From NCBI GenBank assembly GCA_023457355.1, contig JAEWLW010000065.1, forward strand, positions 13,362-77,361: a DNA stretch of 64,000 bases. The letters are read 5' to 3'. Source of the DNA: Bacillota bacterium (lineage in GTDB: Bacteria; Bacillota; Clostridia; Oscillospirales; Ruminococcaceae). Both the position numbers and the translations under genes were made by a program. Below are positions 26,251 to 35,154 of the stretch, piece by piece. Under the pieces are notes generated by a model. That model searched no databases. It saw nothing but the letters and a program-made list of their open reading frames with translations, and was not told where the DNA came from. Each line of letters starts with the position of its first letter. The stretch's first letter is position 1.

Positions 26251-28101
26251 TTAAACCAGCTCTATACGGTATTTTTCCAGCCAGTAGTTGACCTGCAGCA
26301 AATAGGCGATCTGCTGCGGCCCCGCCATAAGCTGCCCATACCATGGCTTGCCGTAATCGGAAGAAGCGGACAAAAAAGCTTTGATCTTGCCGCTGTCCAC
26401 CAGCGTATGGATCGGCGCATTCGGGTTGGAGAGGACATCCAGCAGCCGGTTGCCCAGCAGCTTTTCATAATCGGGGTTATAGGTTTTGGGGTAGGGGCTT
26501 TTTCGCCGGTATAATATTTCATCCGGAATAAGGCCCTTGCCCGCTTCGCGCAGCAACCCTTTGACAATCCCGTTCGGACATTTCATCGCCCAGGGAACGT
26601 TCCAGATATATTCGACAATGCGGTGATCCGCATAGGGCACTCTGGTTTCCAGTCCGGAAAACATGCTGCAACGGTCCATGCGGTCCAGCAGCGTGATCAT
26701 AAACCATTTCAGGTTGAGATAAGCGATTTCCCTGCGGCGGGCTTCCTGCGGATTTTCGCCAATAAGGCGCGGCGTTTCAGCAACCGATTTTTCATAGGCG
26801 GCCTGCGCATAACCGTCCAAATCCAGCACCGACAACAGCTCGTCGGACAGGAGCTGCTTTCTGGTTTCCATATTTCTCGACCACGGGAATGTCTTGGCAA
26901 ACATGACCTCCGGATTATGGAACCACGGATATCCGCCAAATATTTCGTCCGCACACTCCCCGGTGAGCGCCACCTTGTTATTGGCGGCGACCTTGCGGCA
27001 AAAATAGAGCAGCGAGGATTCGACATCGGCCATGTTGGGCAGGTCGCGCGCTTCGACAGCGTCGTAAAGATGATCGGCCAGGTCGATACTGTCACATTCC
27101 AGATAAGTATGCTTGCTGCCGACGCTTTCAACCATGATGTCGACAAACGGCCGGTCCTGCGCCGGCTGGAAGGAATTTGATTTAAAGTTCTTGGCATTAT
27201 CGACAAAATCAAAGGAATAAGTTTCAATCTGTCTGTTTTTTGCCTTCAGGGCATTGGCACAGATCGCGGTGATCAGGCTTGAATCGACGCCGCCGGACAG
27301 AAAGGTGCAAATGGGAATATCGGAAATCATCTGCCGTTCAATCGCATCGACCAAAAGATAGCGGGTCTTTTCCACCGTTTTTTCAAACGAGTCCTCATGC
27401 GGTGCGCTGACCAGCCGCCAGTAAGGTGATTCATGCACACCGTCGCGGTTAAACATCAGCACATTCCCCGGCAGTACTTCATAAACATCCTTAAACACGC
27501 CCGAGCCGTAGGATTTTGCGGGGCCAAGACCGAACACCTCGCTCAACCCCCGGGCGTCGATGCGCGGCTTAAAGCCCGAATACTGAAAAAGCGCCTTGAT
27601 TTCAGAGCCAAAAATCAGGGTGCCTTCCAACACCGTATAGAAAAGCGGCTTGACACCCAACCGGTCACGCGCCAGAAGCAGGCTCTGGTCCTGATCGTTC
27701 CAGACAGCAAAAGCAAAAATGCCGTTCATCTGTTTGACAAACTCAGCCCCCAGCGCCATGCAGCCGGTTAGCACAACCTCCGTGTCGCAGTGTGTTTCAA
27801 AGCTGTAGCCCATGCTGATAAGGCTCTGCCGCAGCTCCGCCGTATTGTAAAGTTCGCCGTTATAAATAATGGTGTAAGTACGCCCAAAACGTTTTTTGGT
27901 CATGGGCTGATGCCCGTTGCTCAAATCGATAATGGAAAGCCTGCGCTGTGCCAGCCCAAGCTTCGGCAGCAACAAGTCGCCCTCTTCGTCGGGGCCGCGG
28001 TGTTCAAGCGACTGTTTCATGTTATCCAGTACGTTTTGCCACGTGAGGCGCGACTGGGTATAGTCCGCGCGCATGTTGCAAAAACCGGCAATTCCACACA
28101 T
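26251..28101 (-). CDS. asnB: Asparagine synthetase, glutamine-hydrolysing
   Basis: It makes asparagine from aspartate, ATP and glutamine. The 616-residue protein begins MCGIAGF, so Cys2 is the glutaminase nucleophile after Met removal. HRGPDEEG, YNGELYN and the ARDRLGVKPLFY motif complete the N-terminal Ntn domain (1-210). The synthetase domain has the PP-loop SGGVDSS near residue 272, then GECADEIFGGYPW. The C-terminal part has GLETRVPYADHRIVEYIWNVP. Length and domain order are those of AsnB. The ATG has GAGGAAC 5-7 bases upstream. Confidence 0.95.
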   Translation of the reverse strand: MCGIAGFCNMRADYTQSRLTWQNVLDNMKQSLEHRGPDEEGDLLLPKLGLAQRRLSIIDLSNGHQPMTKKRFGRTYTIIYNGELYNTAELRQSLISMGYSFETHCDTEVVLTGCMALGAEFVKQMNGIFAFAVWNDQDQSLLLARDRLGVKPLFYTVLEGTLIFGSEIKALFQYSGFKPRIDARGLSEVFGLGPAKSYGSGVFKDVYEVLPGNVLMFNRDGVHESPYWRLVSAPHEDSFEKTVEKTRYLLVDAIERQMISDIPICTFLSGGVDSSLITAICANALKAKNRQIETYSFDFVDNAKNFKSNSFQPAQDRPFVDIMVESVGSKHTYLECDSIDLADHLYDAVEARDLPNMADVESSLLYFCRKVAANNKVALTGECADEIFGGYPWFHNPEVMFAKTFPWSRNMETRKQLLSDELLSVLDLDGYAQAAYEKSVAETPRLIGENPQEARRREIAYLNLKWFMITLLDRMDRCSMFSGLETRVPYADHRIVEYIWNVPWAMKCPNGIVKGLLREAGKGLIPDEILYRRKSPYPKTYNPDYEKLLGNRLLDVLSNPNAPIHTLVDSGKIKAFLSASSDYGKPWYGQLMAGPQQIAYLLQVNYWLEKYRIELV

Positions 28102-28459
28102 AATAGTTCCTCATTTCTCCGCAACGCGTAATAATCATGATTGATATTGATTCAGGTTAAAAACGACAACAGCTAGACGGCTATTTTTTACCATTCGTCA
28201 TCATCGTCTTTGGCGGGCGCCAGCCCGCCTGCATCCTCTTCCTCGACTGGCAAAAAAATATCTCGCCAATCTTGTGCGCCGTTTTAAACCTGAATCAGTA
28301 TAAAAGGGGCCATTTTCCAAAAAGCCCATGCAAACGCCGGCATATTCAAAGCTTTACCCATGCCGCCATTATTGCTGCTTTCTTGTTAAATAGCGCCCTT
28401 GCCTTTTTTAAAATTTTTTCTGTACCTTGTACAACATGAAAGACGGCAGGACAGGCCGC
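28102..28459. other. Spacer upstream of asnB with a long inverted repeat
   Basis: No full gene is present. A 21-bp imperfect inverted repeat bounds 28145-28301. Inside it, on the minus strand, a short open stretch ending at 28188 encodes an acidic tail-like peptide (VEEEDAGGLAPAKDDDDEW) with no standard ATG start. The rest is AT-rich. Confidence 0.5.
28145..28301. repeat. Inverted repeat pair, MITE-like or double operator
   Basis: TATTGATTCAGGTTAAAAACG (28145-28165; shown as 21 bases only in effect of its ends TATTGATTC...AAAACG) and its imperfect reverse complement at 28281-28301 match at 19 of 21 positions and are 115 bp apart. The pair lies 45-200 bp upstream of asnB. Confidence 0.5.
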
Positions 28460-29047
28460 CTATTGGGGCGCAAGGATGACGGGCTGAATTTGCCTGCCGT
28501 CCAGAGCTTCCTGCAACGCAGCAATCATGTAATTATAATTTGAAATCATGGAATTGGGTTTTCCTTTATAATTGTCCTGCCCGAAAGGGATGAAATAGAT
28601 ATTCTTCTTGTTGATCAGCGTTCCGACATTTTTAAGATTGCCGCCCAACGCATCGTTTGTGGATAAACCGATCACGATGGGCTTGTTGTTTCTCAACAAT
28701 CCCTTGGCGGCCATAAGTACCGTGGAATCGGTGATGCCGTTGGCCATCTTTGCCAGCGTATTGCCGGTACAAGGCGCAACCGCAATGATGTCAAGCAAAT
28801 TATTGGGCCCCAGTTTTTCCGCTTCCGTAAGGGTTGTGATTGGGGTATGCCCGGTACATTCTTCAGCCCACCTTAAAAATGCTTTTGCTTCGCCAAAGCG
28901 GGTGTCGGTGCTCTGTGCGCATTCTGAGAATATCGTAAACACGTCGGCCTTCGCCGCCGTCAGGCGTTCAATCTGTTCAAACACCCTGTCAAAGGTGCAA
29001 AATGATCCGGTGAGGGCAATGCCCACCTTTTTTCCACTAATAGTCAT
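28460..29047 (-). CDS. dpaB: Dipicolinate synthase subunit B
   Basis: This flavoprotein-like subunit of dipicolinate synthase (SpoVFB) helps oxidise dihydrodipicolinate to dipicolinic acid, the heat-resistance compound of the spore core. The 195-residue sequence has the flavoprotein signatures KVGIALTGSFCTFDRVFEQI, IIAVAPCTGNTLAKMANGITDS and PIVIGLSTNDALGGNLKNVG. Its ATG starts directly after the TAA of dpaA (TAAATG), and the pair forms one unit. Expression is expected in the mother cell late in sporulation. Confidence 0.95.
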   Translation of the reverse strand: MTISGKKVGIALTGSFCTFDRVFEQIERLTAAKADVFTIFSECAQSTDTRFGEAKAFLRWAEECTGHTPITTLTEAEKLGPNNLLDIIAVAPCTGNTLAKMANGITDSTVLMAAKGLLRNNKPIVIGLSTNDALGGNLKNVGTLINKKNIYFIPFGQDNYKGKPNSMISNYNYMIAALQEALDGRQIQPVILAPQ

Positions 29048-29902
29048 TTAATCGCCTCTTTCATTTAGTAGGGCCGTTATTTCATCAACCAAAATATCCG
29101 CGGAAGCCTTTGGCGCCACCTTACCCGGCAGCCCAAGGCAGAGCCGGGCATTCAGCTTTCTTTGTCCGGCAGCGTCATAATCAACGCCCCCGGGGGCGGA
29201 TGCAATGTCAATGATCACGGTCTCTTTCTTTAAAAGCGCGAGCGCATTACGGTCTAATACCTGAGCCGGAATCGTATTAAAAACAAAATCACAGTCCGGC
29301 AGAACACCCCCCACCGCAGACAGATGAACAGCGCCCATGCCGGCCGCCTGCGCATAAGCAAGCGCTTCCCGGGATCTGGCAGCGACAGTAACCCCTGCGC
29401 TGAGCCCCCTGAGCTTTCCAGCAAGAACGCTGCCGCAGCGCCCATAACCCAGCACGAGGCAATTGCTTGCATGCAAATTGACCGCGCTGGCCTGTATCGC
29501 CTCCATAACGGCGCCCTCCGCCGTTGCAACGGCGTTGAGTATGGCAATTTTTTCGTTTTTCATCAGGTCGTAACAGGCGATCTCATGCCGTTCACAAAAT
29601 TGTACCAGTGCGGGCGGCAGGACCCCGCCTATAAGCAAATGCTGTTTTTTCAGCCGCTTTTCAAAGGCGGGAACCAATTGGTCGGTCGGCAAAACATTTT
29701 TTGTCAAAGGAACAGGCCCTATCAGAACGTTGCATTGGTCAAACATCTCATCGAGCGTGCGCAGTTGGGTGCAGTTTTCTGCCGATACGGCCTCGGAAAG
29801 CTGATAAGTGCAGACAGAATATCCCTTTTCAACAAGCGATTGTGTCACATATATTTGTCGTTTATCACCACCAAAGATTGCAATATCAAAACGCCGGGCC
29901 AT
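29048..29902 (-). CDS. dpaA: Dipicolinate synthase subunit A
   Basis: The NAD(P)-binding subunit of dipicolinate synthase (SpoVFA), 284 residues. The N-terminus FDIAIFGGDKRQIYVTQSL and the Rossmann motif VLGYGRCGSVLAGKLRGLS (about residues 151-170) match the family, as does EVIIDIASAPGGVDYDAA in its usual form TVIIDIASAPGGVDY. With DpaB it shows that the organism makes dipicolinic acid without the Etf-dependent alternative used by some clostridia. Confidence 0.95.
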   Translation of the reverse strand: MARRFDIAIFGGDKRQIYVTQSLVEKGYSVCTYQLSEAVSAENCTQLRTLDEMFDQCNVLIGPVPLTKNVLPTDQLVPAFEKRLKKQHLLIGGVLPPALVQFCERHEIACYDLMKNEKIAILNAVATAEGAVMEAIQASAVNLHASNCLVLGYGRCGSVLAGKLRGLSAGVTVAARSREALAYAQAAGMGAVHLSAVGGVLPDCDFVFNTIPAQVLDRNALALLKKETVIIDIASAPGGVDYDAAGQRKLNARLCLGLPGKVAPKASADILVDEITALLNERGD

Positions 29903-30015
29903 AGACTCACTCCTTTATGCCATCATATGAGATGTTGAAAAATTTGTGATAAATCGCCGCTTTCCGGGCGGTAGTGCTGTCACCGTAGTGGTCTGAAAAC
30001 AGGCCTGATGCAATA

Positions 30016-30044
30016 TTGTGTAATCCGTCCGGGTGGTGTAGAAT
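30016..30044 (+). promoter_or_regulatory. Possible promoter of the NUDIX-YciI pair
   Basis: TTGTGT (30016-30021), 17 bp and TAGAAT (30039-30044), 60 bases upstream of the NUDIX start. Confidence 0.5.
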
Positions 30045-30104
30045 AATAATACGACGAAAACGGGATAAACGCCGAACCCATAAGAAAATAATAAGGGGCA
30101 TGAT

Positions 30105-30680
30105 ATGGAGCTGCTGGATATCGTAGACGAAAACGGAATACCCACAGGCGAGGCCATAGCGCGAAAAGATGCGCATCAATACGGGGTACGGCACCGGACC
30201 GCCCATGTATGGCTTTTTCGAATCCGCAATGGGAAGCGACAGGTGCTGCTTCAAAAAAGAAGCCTCAATAAGGATTCCTTTCCCGGTTGCTATGACATAT
30301 CCAGCGCGGGGCATATCCCCGCCGGATGCAGCTTTATCGAATCTGCTTTGCGGGAGCTCAAAGAGGAACTGGGAATTCGAGCCGCCGCAGAAGAGTTGAT
30401 CTATTGCGGGCAACGCCGATTTGAGTATCGGCAGTTATTCCGCGGGCAGGAATTTTGGGATAATCAGGTCAGCAACATCTATGTGTTGTGGCGGGATACC
30501 GAGCCGACGGATTTAACACTTCAAAAGTCGGAAGTCGATGCTGTATTATGGATGGATTTGGACCAATGTATGGATATGGTTCAGAATCTCAAGTCCCCCA
30601 ACTGCATTTGGATGGAGGAACTGGAGATGATTTTCTCGGCCACTGCCGGGAATCAACCTACGTTCGTTCTTTCGAATTGA
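30105..30680 (+). CDS. NUDIX hydrolase (isopentenyl isomerase-like subgroup)
   Basis: A 191-residue NUDIX protein. The box GX5EX7REUXEEXGU is present as GHIPAGCSFIESALRELKEELGI (about residues 64-86), so it should bind Mg2+ and split a nucleoside diphosphate linked to another group. The N-terminus ELLDIVDENGIPTGEAIARKDAHQYGVRHRTAHVWL is shared with YfcD and IPP-isomerase-like hydrolases. The exact substrate is unknown. AAGGGGC precedes the ATG. It is followed 24 bp later by a YciI-like gene, probably co-transcribed. Confidence 0.88.
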   Translation: MELLDIVDENGIPTGEAIARKDAHQYGVRHRTAHVWLFRIRNGKRQVLLQKRSLNKDSFPGCYDISSAGHIPAGCSFIESALRELKEELGIRAAAEELIYCGQRRFEYRQLFRGQEFWDNQVSNIYVLWRDTEPTDLTLQKSEVDAVLWMDLDQCMDMVQNLKSPNCIWMEELEMIFSATAGNQPTFVLSN

Positions 30681-30704
30681 CATAAAATTAGAGGAGGCAA
30701 AAGT

Positions 30705-30992
30705 ATGTTTGTAGTAAGTTCAAGCTATGTAAAACCCCTGACGGAGGTAGACGAACACATCACGGCACACCAGGCATTTCTGGACAAATACTATCAGGCC
30801 GGAAAATTTATTTGCTCAGGCAGAAAAAGCCCGCGTACGGGTGGACTTATTCTGGCCAACGCAAAAGATCGGGATGAAATTCAGCAAATTATGGCGGAAG
30901 ATCCTTTTAGTGTGCACCAAATCGCGGTTTATGAGATCATTGAGTTTTCTCCGACAAAGTTCGCACCGGATTTTAAATCTTTTTTGGAATAG
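30705..30992 (+). CDS. YciI-family protein
   Basis: A 95-residue single-domain YciI-like protein with a ferredoxin-like fold. The pattern FVVSSSYVKPLTEVDEHITAHQAFLDKYYQAGKFICSG, then GGLILANAKDRDEIQQIMAEDPF, is typical, with the conserved histidine in the AHQAFL helix and the DPF motif. Family members are small enzymes or stress proteins of mostly unknown substrate. GAGGAGG lies 8-10 bases upstream. It is probably in one operon with the NUDIX gene. Confidence 0.85.
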   Translation: MFVVSSSYVKPLTEVDEHITAHQAFLDKYYQAGKFICSGRKSPRTGGLILANAKDRDEIQQIMAEDPFSVHQIAVYEIIEFSPTKFAPDFKSFLE

Positions 30993-31038
30993 CCTTTAGC
31001 TGAGGCGTAGTAACGCCCCGGCTGTCACTTCTTTCACA

Positions 31039-31083
31039 GCGAGGCCTCCTGCCGTAGGGTAGCCCTATGGCAGGAGGCCTCGC
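31039..31083 (+). terminator. Very strong hairpin after the YciI gene
   Basis: A 15-bp perfect stem GCGAGGCCTCCTGCC / GGCAGGAGGCCTCGC, extended inside by TAGGG/CCCTA, lies 47 bases after the stop. The T-tract is poor, so its role as a terminator is inferred. Confidence 0.65.
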
Positions 31084-31135
31084 TTATCTAAAAAAATCCT
31101 CTGCTGCGCTCGACCTTTTAAGCGGTCTGTTTTGC

Positions 31136-31330
31136 CGTTTTGTCGCCTGCGTGCAAAAATTGCGGCGCACTTTGTGCGCCGTAACCGAAAGTGAGGGTGC
31201 ACCGCCAGGCCGATTACGCTGCTAAACGGCTTCGACGGTCGCTGTGGGCGGCATGAATGCCGCAGCCGTTCCCGCTGTTTTTCCATACTTTCCCCCGCTA
31301 CTTCTCCTTACAAAAACCGCTTTACGGCAG
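31136..31330 (+). repeat. Structured intergenic repeat, type 2, copy D1
   Basis: It shares GTTTTGTCGCC, the CGGCGCA/TGCGCCG hairpin, GAAAGTG, CGGCTAAACGGCTTCG-like, GGCGGCATGAATGCC and CTTCTCCTTACAAAAACC with copy D2 (34483-34675) and with the insert inside copy C (41000-41130). Base changes within the hairpin arms keep pairing. It is noncoding. The following stretch to 31587 holds no gene. Confidence 0.7.
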
Positions 31331-31587
31331 TTATTCCGGCAGGCTGGTGCCCGCCATCCTTTGACGGACACCAGCCTGCATTCTTTTCTGAAATTGCAAA
31401 AATTCCAGTTTAGTATCAGTTCGCTTCCATAACTACCAGCGGGTGCCGGCCAGAGGCACTGCCCCCGCCTTCTCCTTCCCGCTTTTAGCTTTACCCTGTA
31501 TTTCGGGGACGGGGTTCACCTCGTTCTTAGGGAAATGCTGCTTGTGGTTGCTTTCCGTCCCGTGCGGCTCCTTGGGGTCCGGTCTCC
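31331..31587. other. Intergenic stretch without a recognised gene
   Basis: Between repeat D1 and the end of the minus-strand HD gene. No conserved ORF or clear terminator was found; the CAGCCTG/CAGGCTGG inverted repeat near 31339-31380 is weak. Confidence 0.4.
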
Positions 31588-32184
31588 TCATTCCTGCTTT
31601 AGCCATTCAAAATCGCTCCTCTCGTTGCATTTTTTCAAAAAAATCATGATATCCTGAGCTTCTGCGCGCCGGTCCGCGCTGCCGCGCCCCAATCGGTCGC
31701 AATAACTGAGCAGCGCCACTTCGGCCACGCTGGTGTTCGCCTTCATGCCTTCAATGTCCTGAAAGGGCAAGCCCTTGACCACATACAAAGGTTGCATGTG
31801 ATAACGCACCAACCCCACAACGGTTTCTAAAAAATCGATTTCATGCGCAACCTGCGCCAACAGCGCGCGTGCCAGCGCTGCCCCCACCTTATCGTGATCA
31901 TAGGCCGTTATGCGTCCCCGTCGCTTTCTGGTGGTATCCGGCTTGCCGATGTCGTGCAGCAACGCTGCCCACATAAACGCACGCGGGCAAGTGCTGTATT
32001 CCCTGCGTGCCGCGGCACGATCCAGCACGAGCATCGTATGATTCCAGACATTCCCCTCGGGGTGATGAACAGGAGACTGCGGTGTTGCCATTTGCCGTGC
32101 AAGCACCGAAAAAGGCGTCGTTTCAAACCCCGCCTGCCGGACAATCGTATCAATCCGGGCCGCGGGTGCGCGCTCTGTGGTCAA
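31588..32184 (-). CDS. HD-domain phosphohydrolase
   Basis: A 198-residue protein with an HD metal-dependent phosphohydrolase domain. The ligands are HHPEGNVWNHTMLVLD (first His), ALLHDIGKPDT (the HD pair), AYDHDKVGAALA (third His) and a late Asp in LSYCDRLGRG. The pattern resembles the HD part of tRNA nucleotidyltransferases, but no polymerase domain is present. The start is unclear: TTG at 32184 is the first standard codon, yet coding-like sequence (INTAEIFELLNRI) continues upstream to about 32223, where GGGGGATGATG lies one base out of frame. Confidence 0.8.
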   Translation of the reverse strand: MTTERAPAARIDTIVRQAGFETTPFSVLARQMATPQSPVHHPEGNVWNHTMLVLDRAAARREYSTCPRAFMWAALLHDIGKPDTTRKRRGRITAYDHDKVGAALARALLAQVAHEIDFLETVVGLVRYHMQPLYVVKGLPFQDIEGMKANTSVAEVALLSYCDRLGRGSADRRAEAQDIMIFLKKCNERSDFEWLKQE

Positions 32185-32238
32185 AATTCGATTTAGCAGT
32201 TCAAATATTTCCGCTGTGTTGATAACGCATCATCCCCC

Positions 32239-32641
32239 GTTTAGTTATCTGCAATTTATCCGTGTTTATCATGCCGTGTGGCCCATTTGCGGTGTTATAT
32301 TCATACAGAAAAAAAGCGCAAACCTGACAATTTGTTTCTGCATCCCCGGTCACATTTCAGCTTAAATTCATATAAAGTGAAATTCAATATTGTTTTTTCT
32401 AGAAAACATTGCTAATTTTCAATAAAAATGTTAAGCTATGTCTGCCATAAAAAATAGGTTCAAGATATTTTTGGTCGCATTTTTATAAAATTTGTCCACC
32501 TTAATATGGACCTATTTCATAGTTTTATGAAGTAGGTTTCTTCTTCCCCCGGGGGTATTTTTAAAAGTCCTCTCTCAACGAAATCCCCCGTTATTTTTGA
32601 CTTTTAGAAAACGCCCTAAATCAAACAAAGGAGTAGTTCTG
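32239..32641. other. Leader region of the chemotaxis receptor gene
   Basis: AT-rich and noncoding. A good inverted repeat, CCTATTTCATA (32511-32521) and TATGAAGTAGG (32526-32536), could be an operator. Otherwise no feature is seen. Confidence 0.4.
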
Positions 32642-34426
32642 ATGGCAAAATCAAAAAAACGGCAGCAGAAAATTCGCACGAAATTGGTCAATTTCTTTAG
32701 CGCCCTGATCCTGATTACGGTCTTTTTGGAAAGCGCGATGTCCTTTTATGAGCTGACCAAGGTCCATAATTCCGCAATTGCCGCAGAGCAGCAAAAGTTT
32801 GACAGTATTATACAAACCAGCATACAAAACCTGGTCAGCGTGCTAACCGTCAACCATCAGCGGTTCCTCGAGGGTGAAATAACCCAGGCACAGGAAATGG
32901 CCGAGGCAAAAAAAATCGTGCGCGATACCCGTTATGGGGCAGATGGAAGCGGCTATTTTTGGGCCGACCTGGCAGACGGAACCTGCGTTGTTCATATGAA
33001 CCCGGATTACGAGGGACAGCAGCGTTATGATAACCAGGACCTGGCCGGCAATTATTATATTCGCAACCTGATCAATGCCGGGAACCAGCCGGGCGGCGAT
33101 TTTACCGATTTTTATTTTACCAAACCCGGTCAGGAAGGCTCTTTCAGAAAACGTGGGTATACCTATCAGTTTGAGCCCTACGGCTGGTACATCAGCACCG
33201 GCAATTACTATGATGACATTGAAAAGACTATTGGGGCATACCGGACAGCCAAACAGCTTTCGGTGGCCCGCATCATCGCCAGCGGCATTGTTATGTGCAT
33301 CTTGGGTGCTGTCAGCGTCATTTTTGCCGCCAATAAAATGACCAAGCACCTCAAAGTCATCACACAGCGCCTTGTGCTGCTCAGCGAGGGGGATCTCCAC
33401 ACGCCCGTGCCCGCTGTAACCTCGGGCGATGAGTTTGAGACGCTGTCGCTGGTCACCAAACAGACGGTCGATAATTTAAGCCATATCATCCACGACATCG
33501 ACGGCACCATGAAGGATTTTTCCAACGGCCATTTTATACTCAAAACCAACGCCAGTTATGCGGGCGATCTGGCGGGTATCAGCAGCTCGGTCAACAAGTT
33601 TTCGGTCAGCATTTCTCAAACGCTTTCACAGATTAACGCGGCGTCCGACGAGGTGGCCCGCGGCTCCGTTCAGGTTGCAGATGGTTCTCAGGCACTTGCG
33701 CAGGGTGCAAGCGAGCAGGCTGCGTCCATCCATGAGCTCTCGGAATTTGTGAACGACATTACGGTTAATCTTCAGCAAACCGCCAAGGATGCCGAACAGG
33801 CCAAGCAAATTGCGGCCGGCTCCAGCGCCGCTTCGGCTCAGGGGCAGCATCAAATGCAAAAGATGGTTGAGGCGATGGATAAAATTGGACACACTTCAAA
33901 CGAGATCGGCAAAATTATTAAAAACATCGACGACATTGCCTTCCAGACCAATATCCTGGCTTTAAACGCGGCGGTTGAAGCCGCCCGCGCCGGGGAGGCC
34001 GGTAAGGGCTTTGCAGTCGTGGCCGAAGAGGTGCGCAGCCTCGCCGGCAAATCGGCGGAGAGCGCCCAGAGCACCTCGGCCCTGATCGCCAATTCGATGG
34101 AGGCCATCCAAAACGGCTCCAAAATAGTGGCTGAAACTGCAAAGGCCCTGAATAATATCATCGAAGGCTCTGAGAAATCTGCCGAAGTCATCCAGCATAT
34201 TGCGGATGCTTCCATCAAACAGGAAGTTTCCATTCAGCAAGTCAGCACCAGCCTCTCCCAGGTTTCGGATGTTATTCAGCTTAACAGCGCAACCGCTGAG
34301 GAAAGCGCCGCCGTCAGCGAAGAGATGTCCAGCCAGGCACAGATGCTCAAGGAGCTGATCGGGCGGTTCAAATTTGACGACATGGGTTCGGCCGCCGAAG
34401 ATGTGGAAAACTTATCAGCGTTTTAA
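32642..34426 (+). CDS. Methyl-accepting chemotaxis protein with Cache sensor
   Basis: A 594-residue transmembrane chemoreceptor. Helix 1 (about 15-35) is followed by an extracellular single-Cache type-2 domain (about 40-200; DGSGYFWADL and the GxxGYTYQFEPYGWYISTGNYYDD end are characteristic). Helix 2 (about 210-230), a HAMP region and a long signalling coil then follow, with the CheA/CheW hairpin IAFQTNILALNAAVEAARAGEAGKGFAVVAEEVRSLA. The organism is therefore probably motile or derives from a motile line. The ligand is likely a small organic acid (Cache type-2 family, inference). ATG at 32642 has AAGGAG 8 bases upstream; an earlier frame start at 32597 is not used. Confidence 0.93.
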   Translation: MAKSKKRQQKIRTKLVNFFSALILITVFLESAMSFYELTKVHNSAIAAEQQKFDSIIQTSIQNLVSVLTVNHQRFLEGEITQAQEMAEAKKIVRDTRYGADGSGYFWADLADGTCVVHMNPDYEGQQRYDNQDLAGNYYIRNLINAGNQPGGDFTDFYFTKPGQEGSFRKRGYTYQFEPYGWYISTGNYYDDIEKTIGAYRTAKQLSVARIIASGIVMCILGAVSVIFAANKMTKHLKVITQRLVLLSEGDLHTPVPAVTSGDEFETLSLVTKQTVDNLSHIIHDIDGTMKDFSNGHFILKTNASYAGDLAGISSSVNKFSVSISQTLSQINAASDEVARGSVQVADGSQALAQGASEQAASIHELSEFVNDITVNLQQTAKDAEQAKQIAAGSSAASAQGQHQMQKMVEAMDKIGHTSNEIGKIIKNIDDIAFQTNILALNAAVEAARAGEAGKGFAVVAEEVRSLAGKSAESAQSTSALIANSMEAIQNGSKIVAETAKALNNIIEGSEKSAEVIQHIADASIKQEVSIQQVSTSLSQVSDVIQLNSATAEESAAVSEEMSSQAQMLKELIGRFKFDDMGSAAEDVENLSAF

Positions 34427-34460
34427 AGTTGAAAAGCCTGCTTTCCAAAGCCAAATTTTA

Positions 34461-34490
34461 AAAACGCCGGCAATCTGCCGGCGTTTTGTC
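34461..34490 (+). terminator. Terminator of the chemotaxis receptor gene
   Basis: AAAACGCCGGCA / TGCCGGCGTTTT (34461-34486) is a near-perfect stem with a short loop. Repeat D2 begins inside its 3' arm. Confidence 0.9.
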
Positions 34491-34675
34491 GCCTGTGGCG
34501 AACAATCCGGCACACCTTGTACGCCTCAATGCAAAGTGACGCTTGCCGCCCGGCCGTTGACACGGCTAAACGGCTTCGCTGAACTGCAGGCAGCATGAAT
34601 GCCCGCAGCGACCCCCGCCGTTCTTTCACACGATTCCTCCATCGCTTCTCCTTGCAAAAACCACTTCATTGACCG
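34483..34675 (+). repeat. Structured intergenic repeat, type 2, copy D2
   Basis: It aligns with D1 over its whole length, starting with GTTTTGTCGCC and ending with CTTCTCCTTGCAAAAACCACTT. It abuts the terminator of the preceding gene. Noncoding. Confidence 0.7.
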
Positions 34676-34783
34676 CTTGTACGGCGAATATCGAACGCAT
34701 GGCTATGCAACCTATATGCGTAAGCAAAATCGGCCGCCATGAGCGCCGAAATTTAGTATCATCATCAATGATGGAGGTTTTAT

Positions 34784-35134
34784 ATGCAAAAACATCACAT
34801 TCTCACAACCAGCTTTTCGAGTGTATATCCGCTCTATATTGCCAAGGCCCAACGCAAAAACCGCACCAAAAATGAGGTGGATGAAATTATATGCTGGCTG
34901 ACGGGATACAGCAGGGATGAATTGGCGCTGCAGCTGGAAAGCGGCACCGATTTTGAAGCTTTTTTCTCAAAAGCACCGGCATTAAATCCATCAAGGCTTT
35001 TAATTAAAGGTGTTGTCTGTGGTGTGCGGGTTGAAGATATTGACGACCCGGTCATGCGGGAAATCCGTTATTTAGACAAGCTGATAGACGAATTATCAAA
35101 GGGCAAAGCCATGGATAAAATTTTGCGCGGATGA
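34784..35134 (+). CDS. DUF2200 family protein
   Basis: A 116-residue protein matching the DUF2200 pattern: SFSSVYPLYIAKAQRKNRTKNEVDEIICWLTGYSRDEL at the N-terminus and LIKGVVCGVRVEDIDDPVMREIRYLDKLIDELSKGK at the C-terminus. The family is widespread, cytosolic and of unknown function. GGAGG six bases before the ATG supports the start. It stands alone between two intergenic repeats. Confidence 0.8.
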   Translation: MQKHHILTTSFSSVYPLYIAKAQRKNRTKNEVDEIICWLTGYSRDELALQLESGTDFEAFFSKAPALNPSRLLIKGVVCGVRVEDIDDPVMREIRYLDKLIDELSKGKAMDKILRG

Positions 35135-35154
35135 ATGGGCATCGGTATTCTGTT

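Noticed and set aside
29907..30413. 168-residue minus-strand ORF
   Set aside because: It lies opposite the NUDIX gene, whose box is intact.
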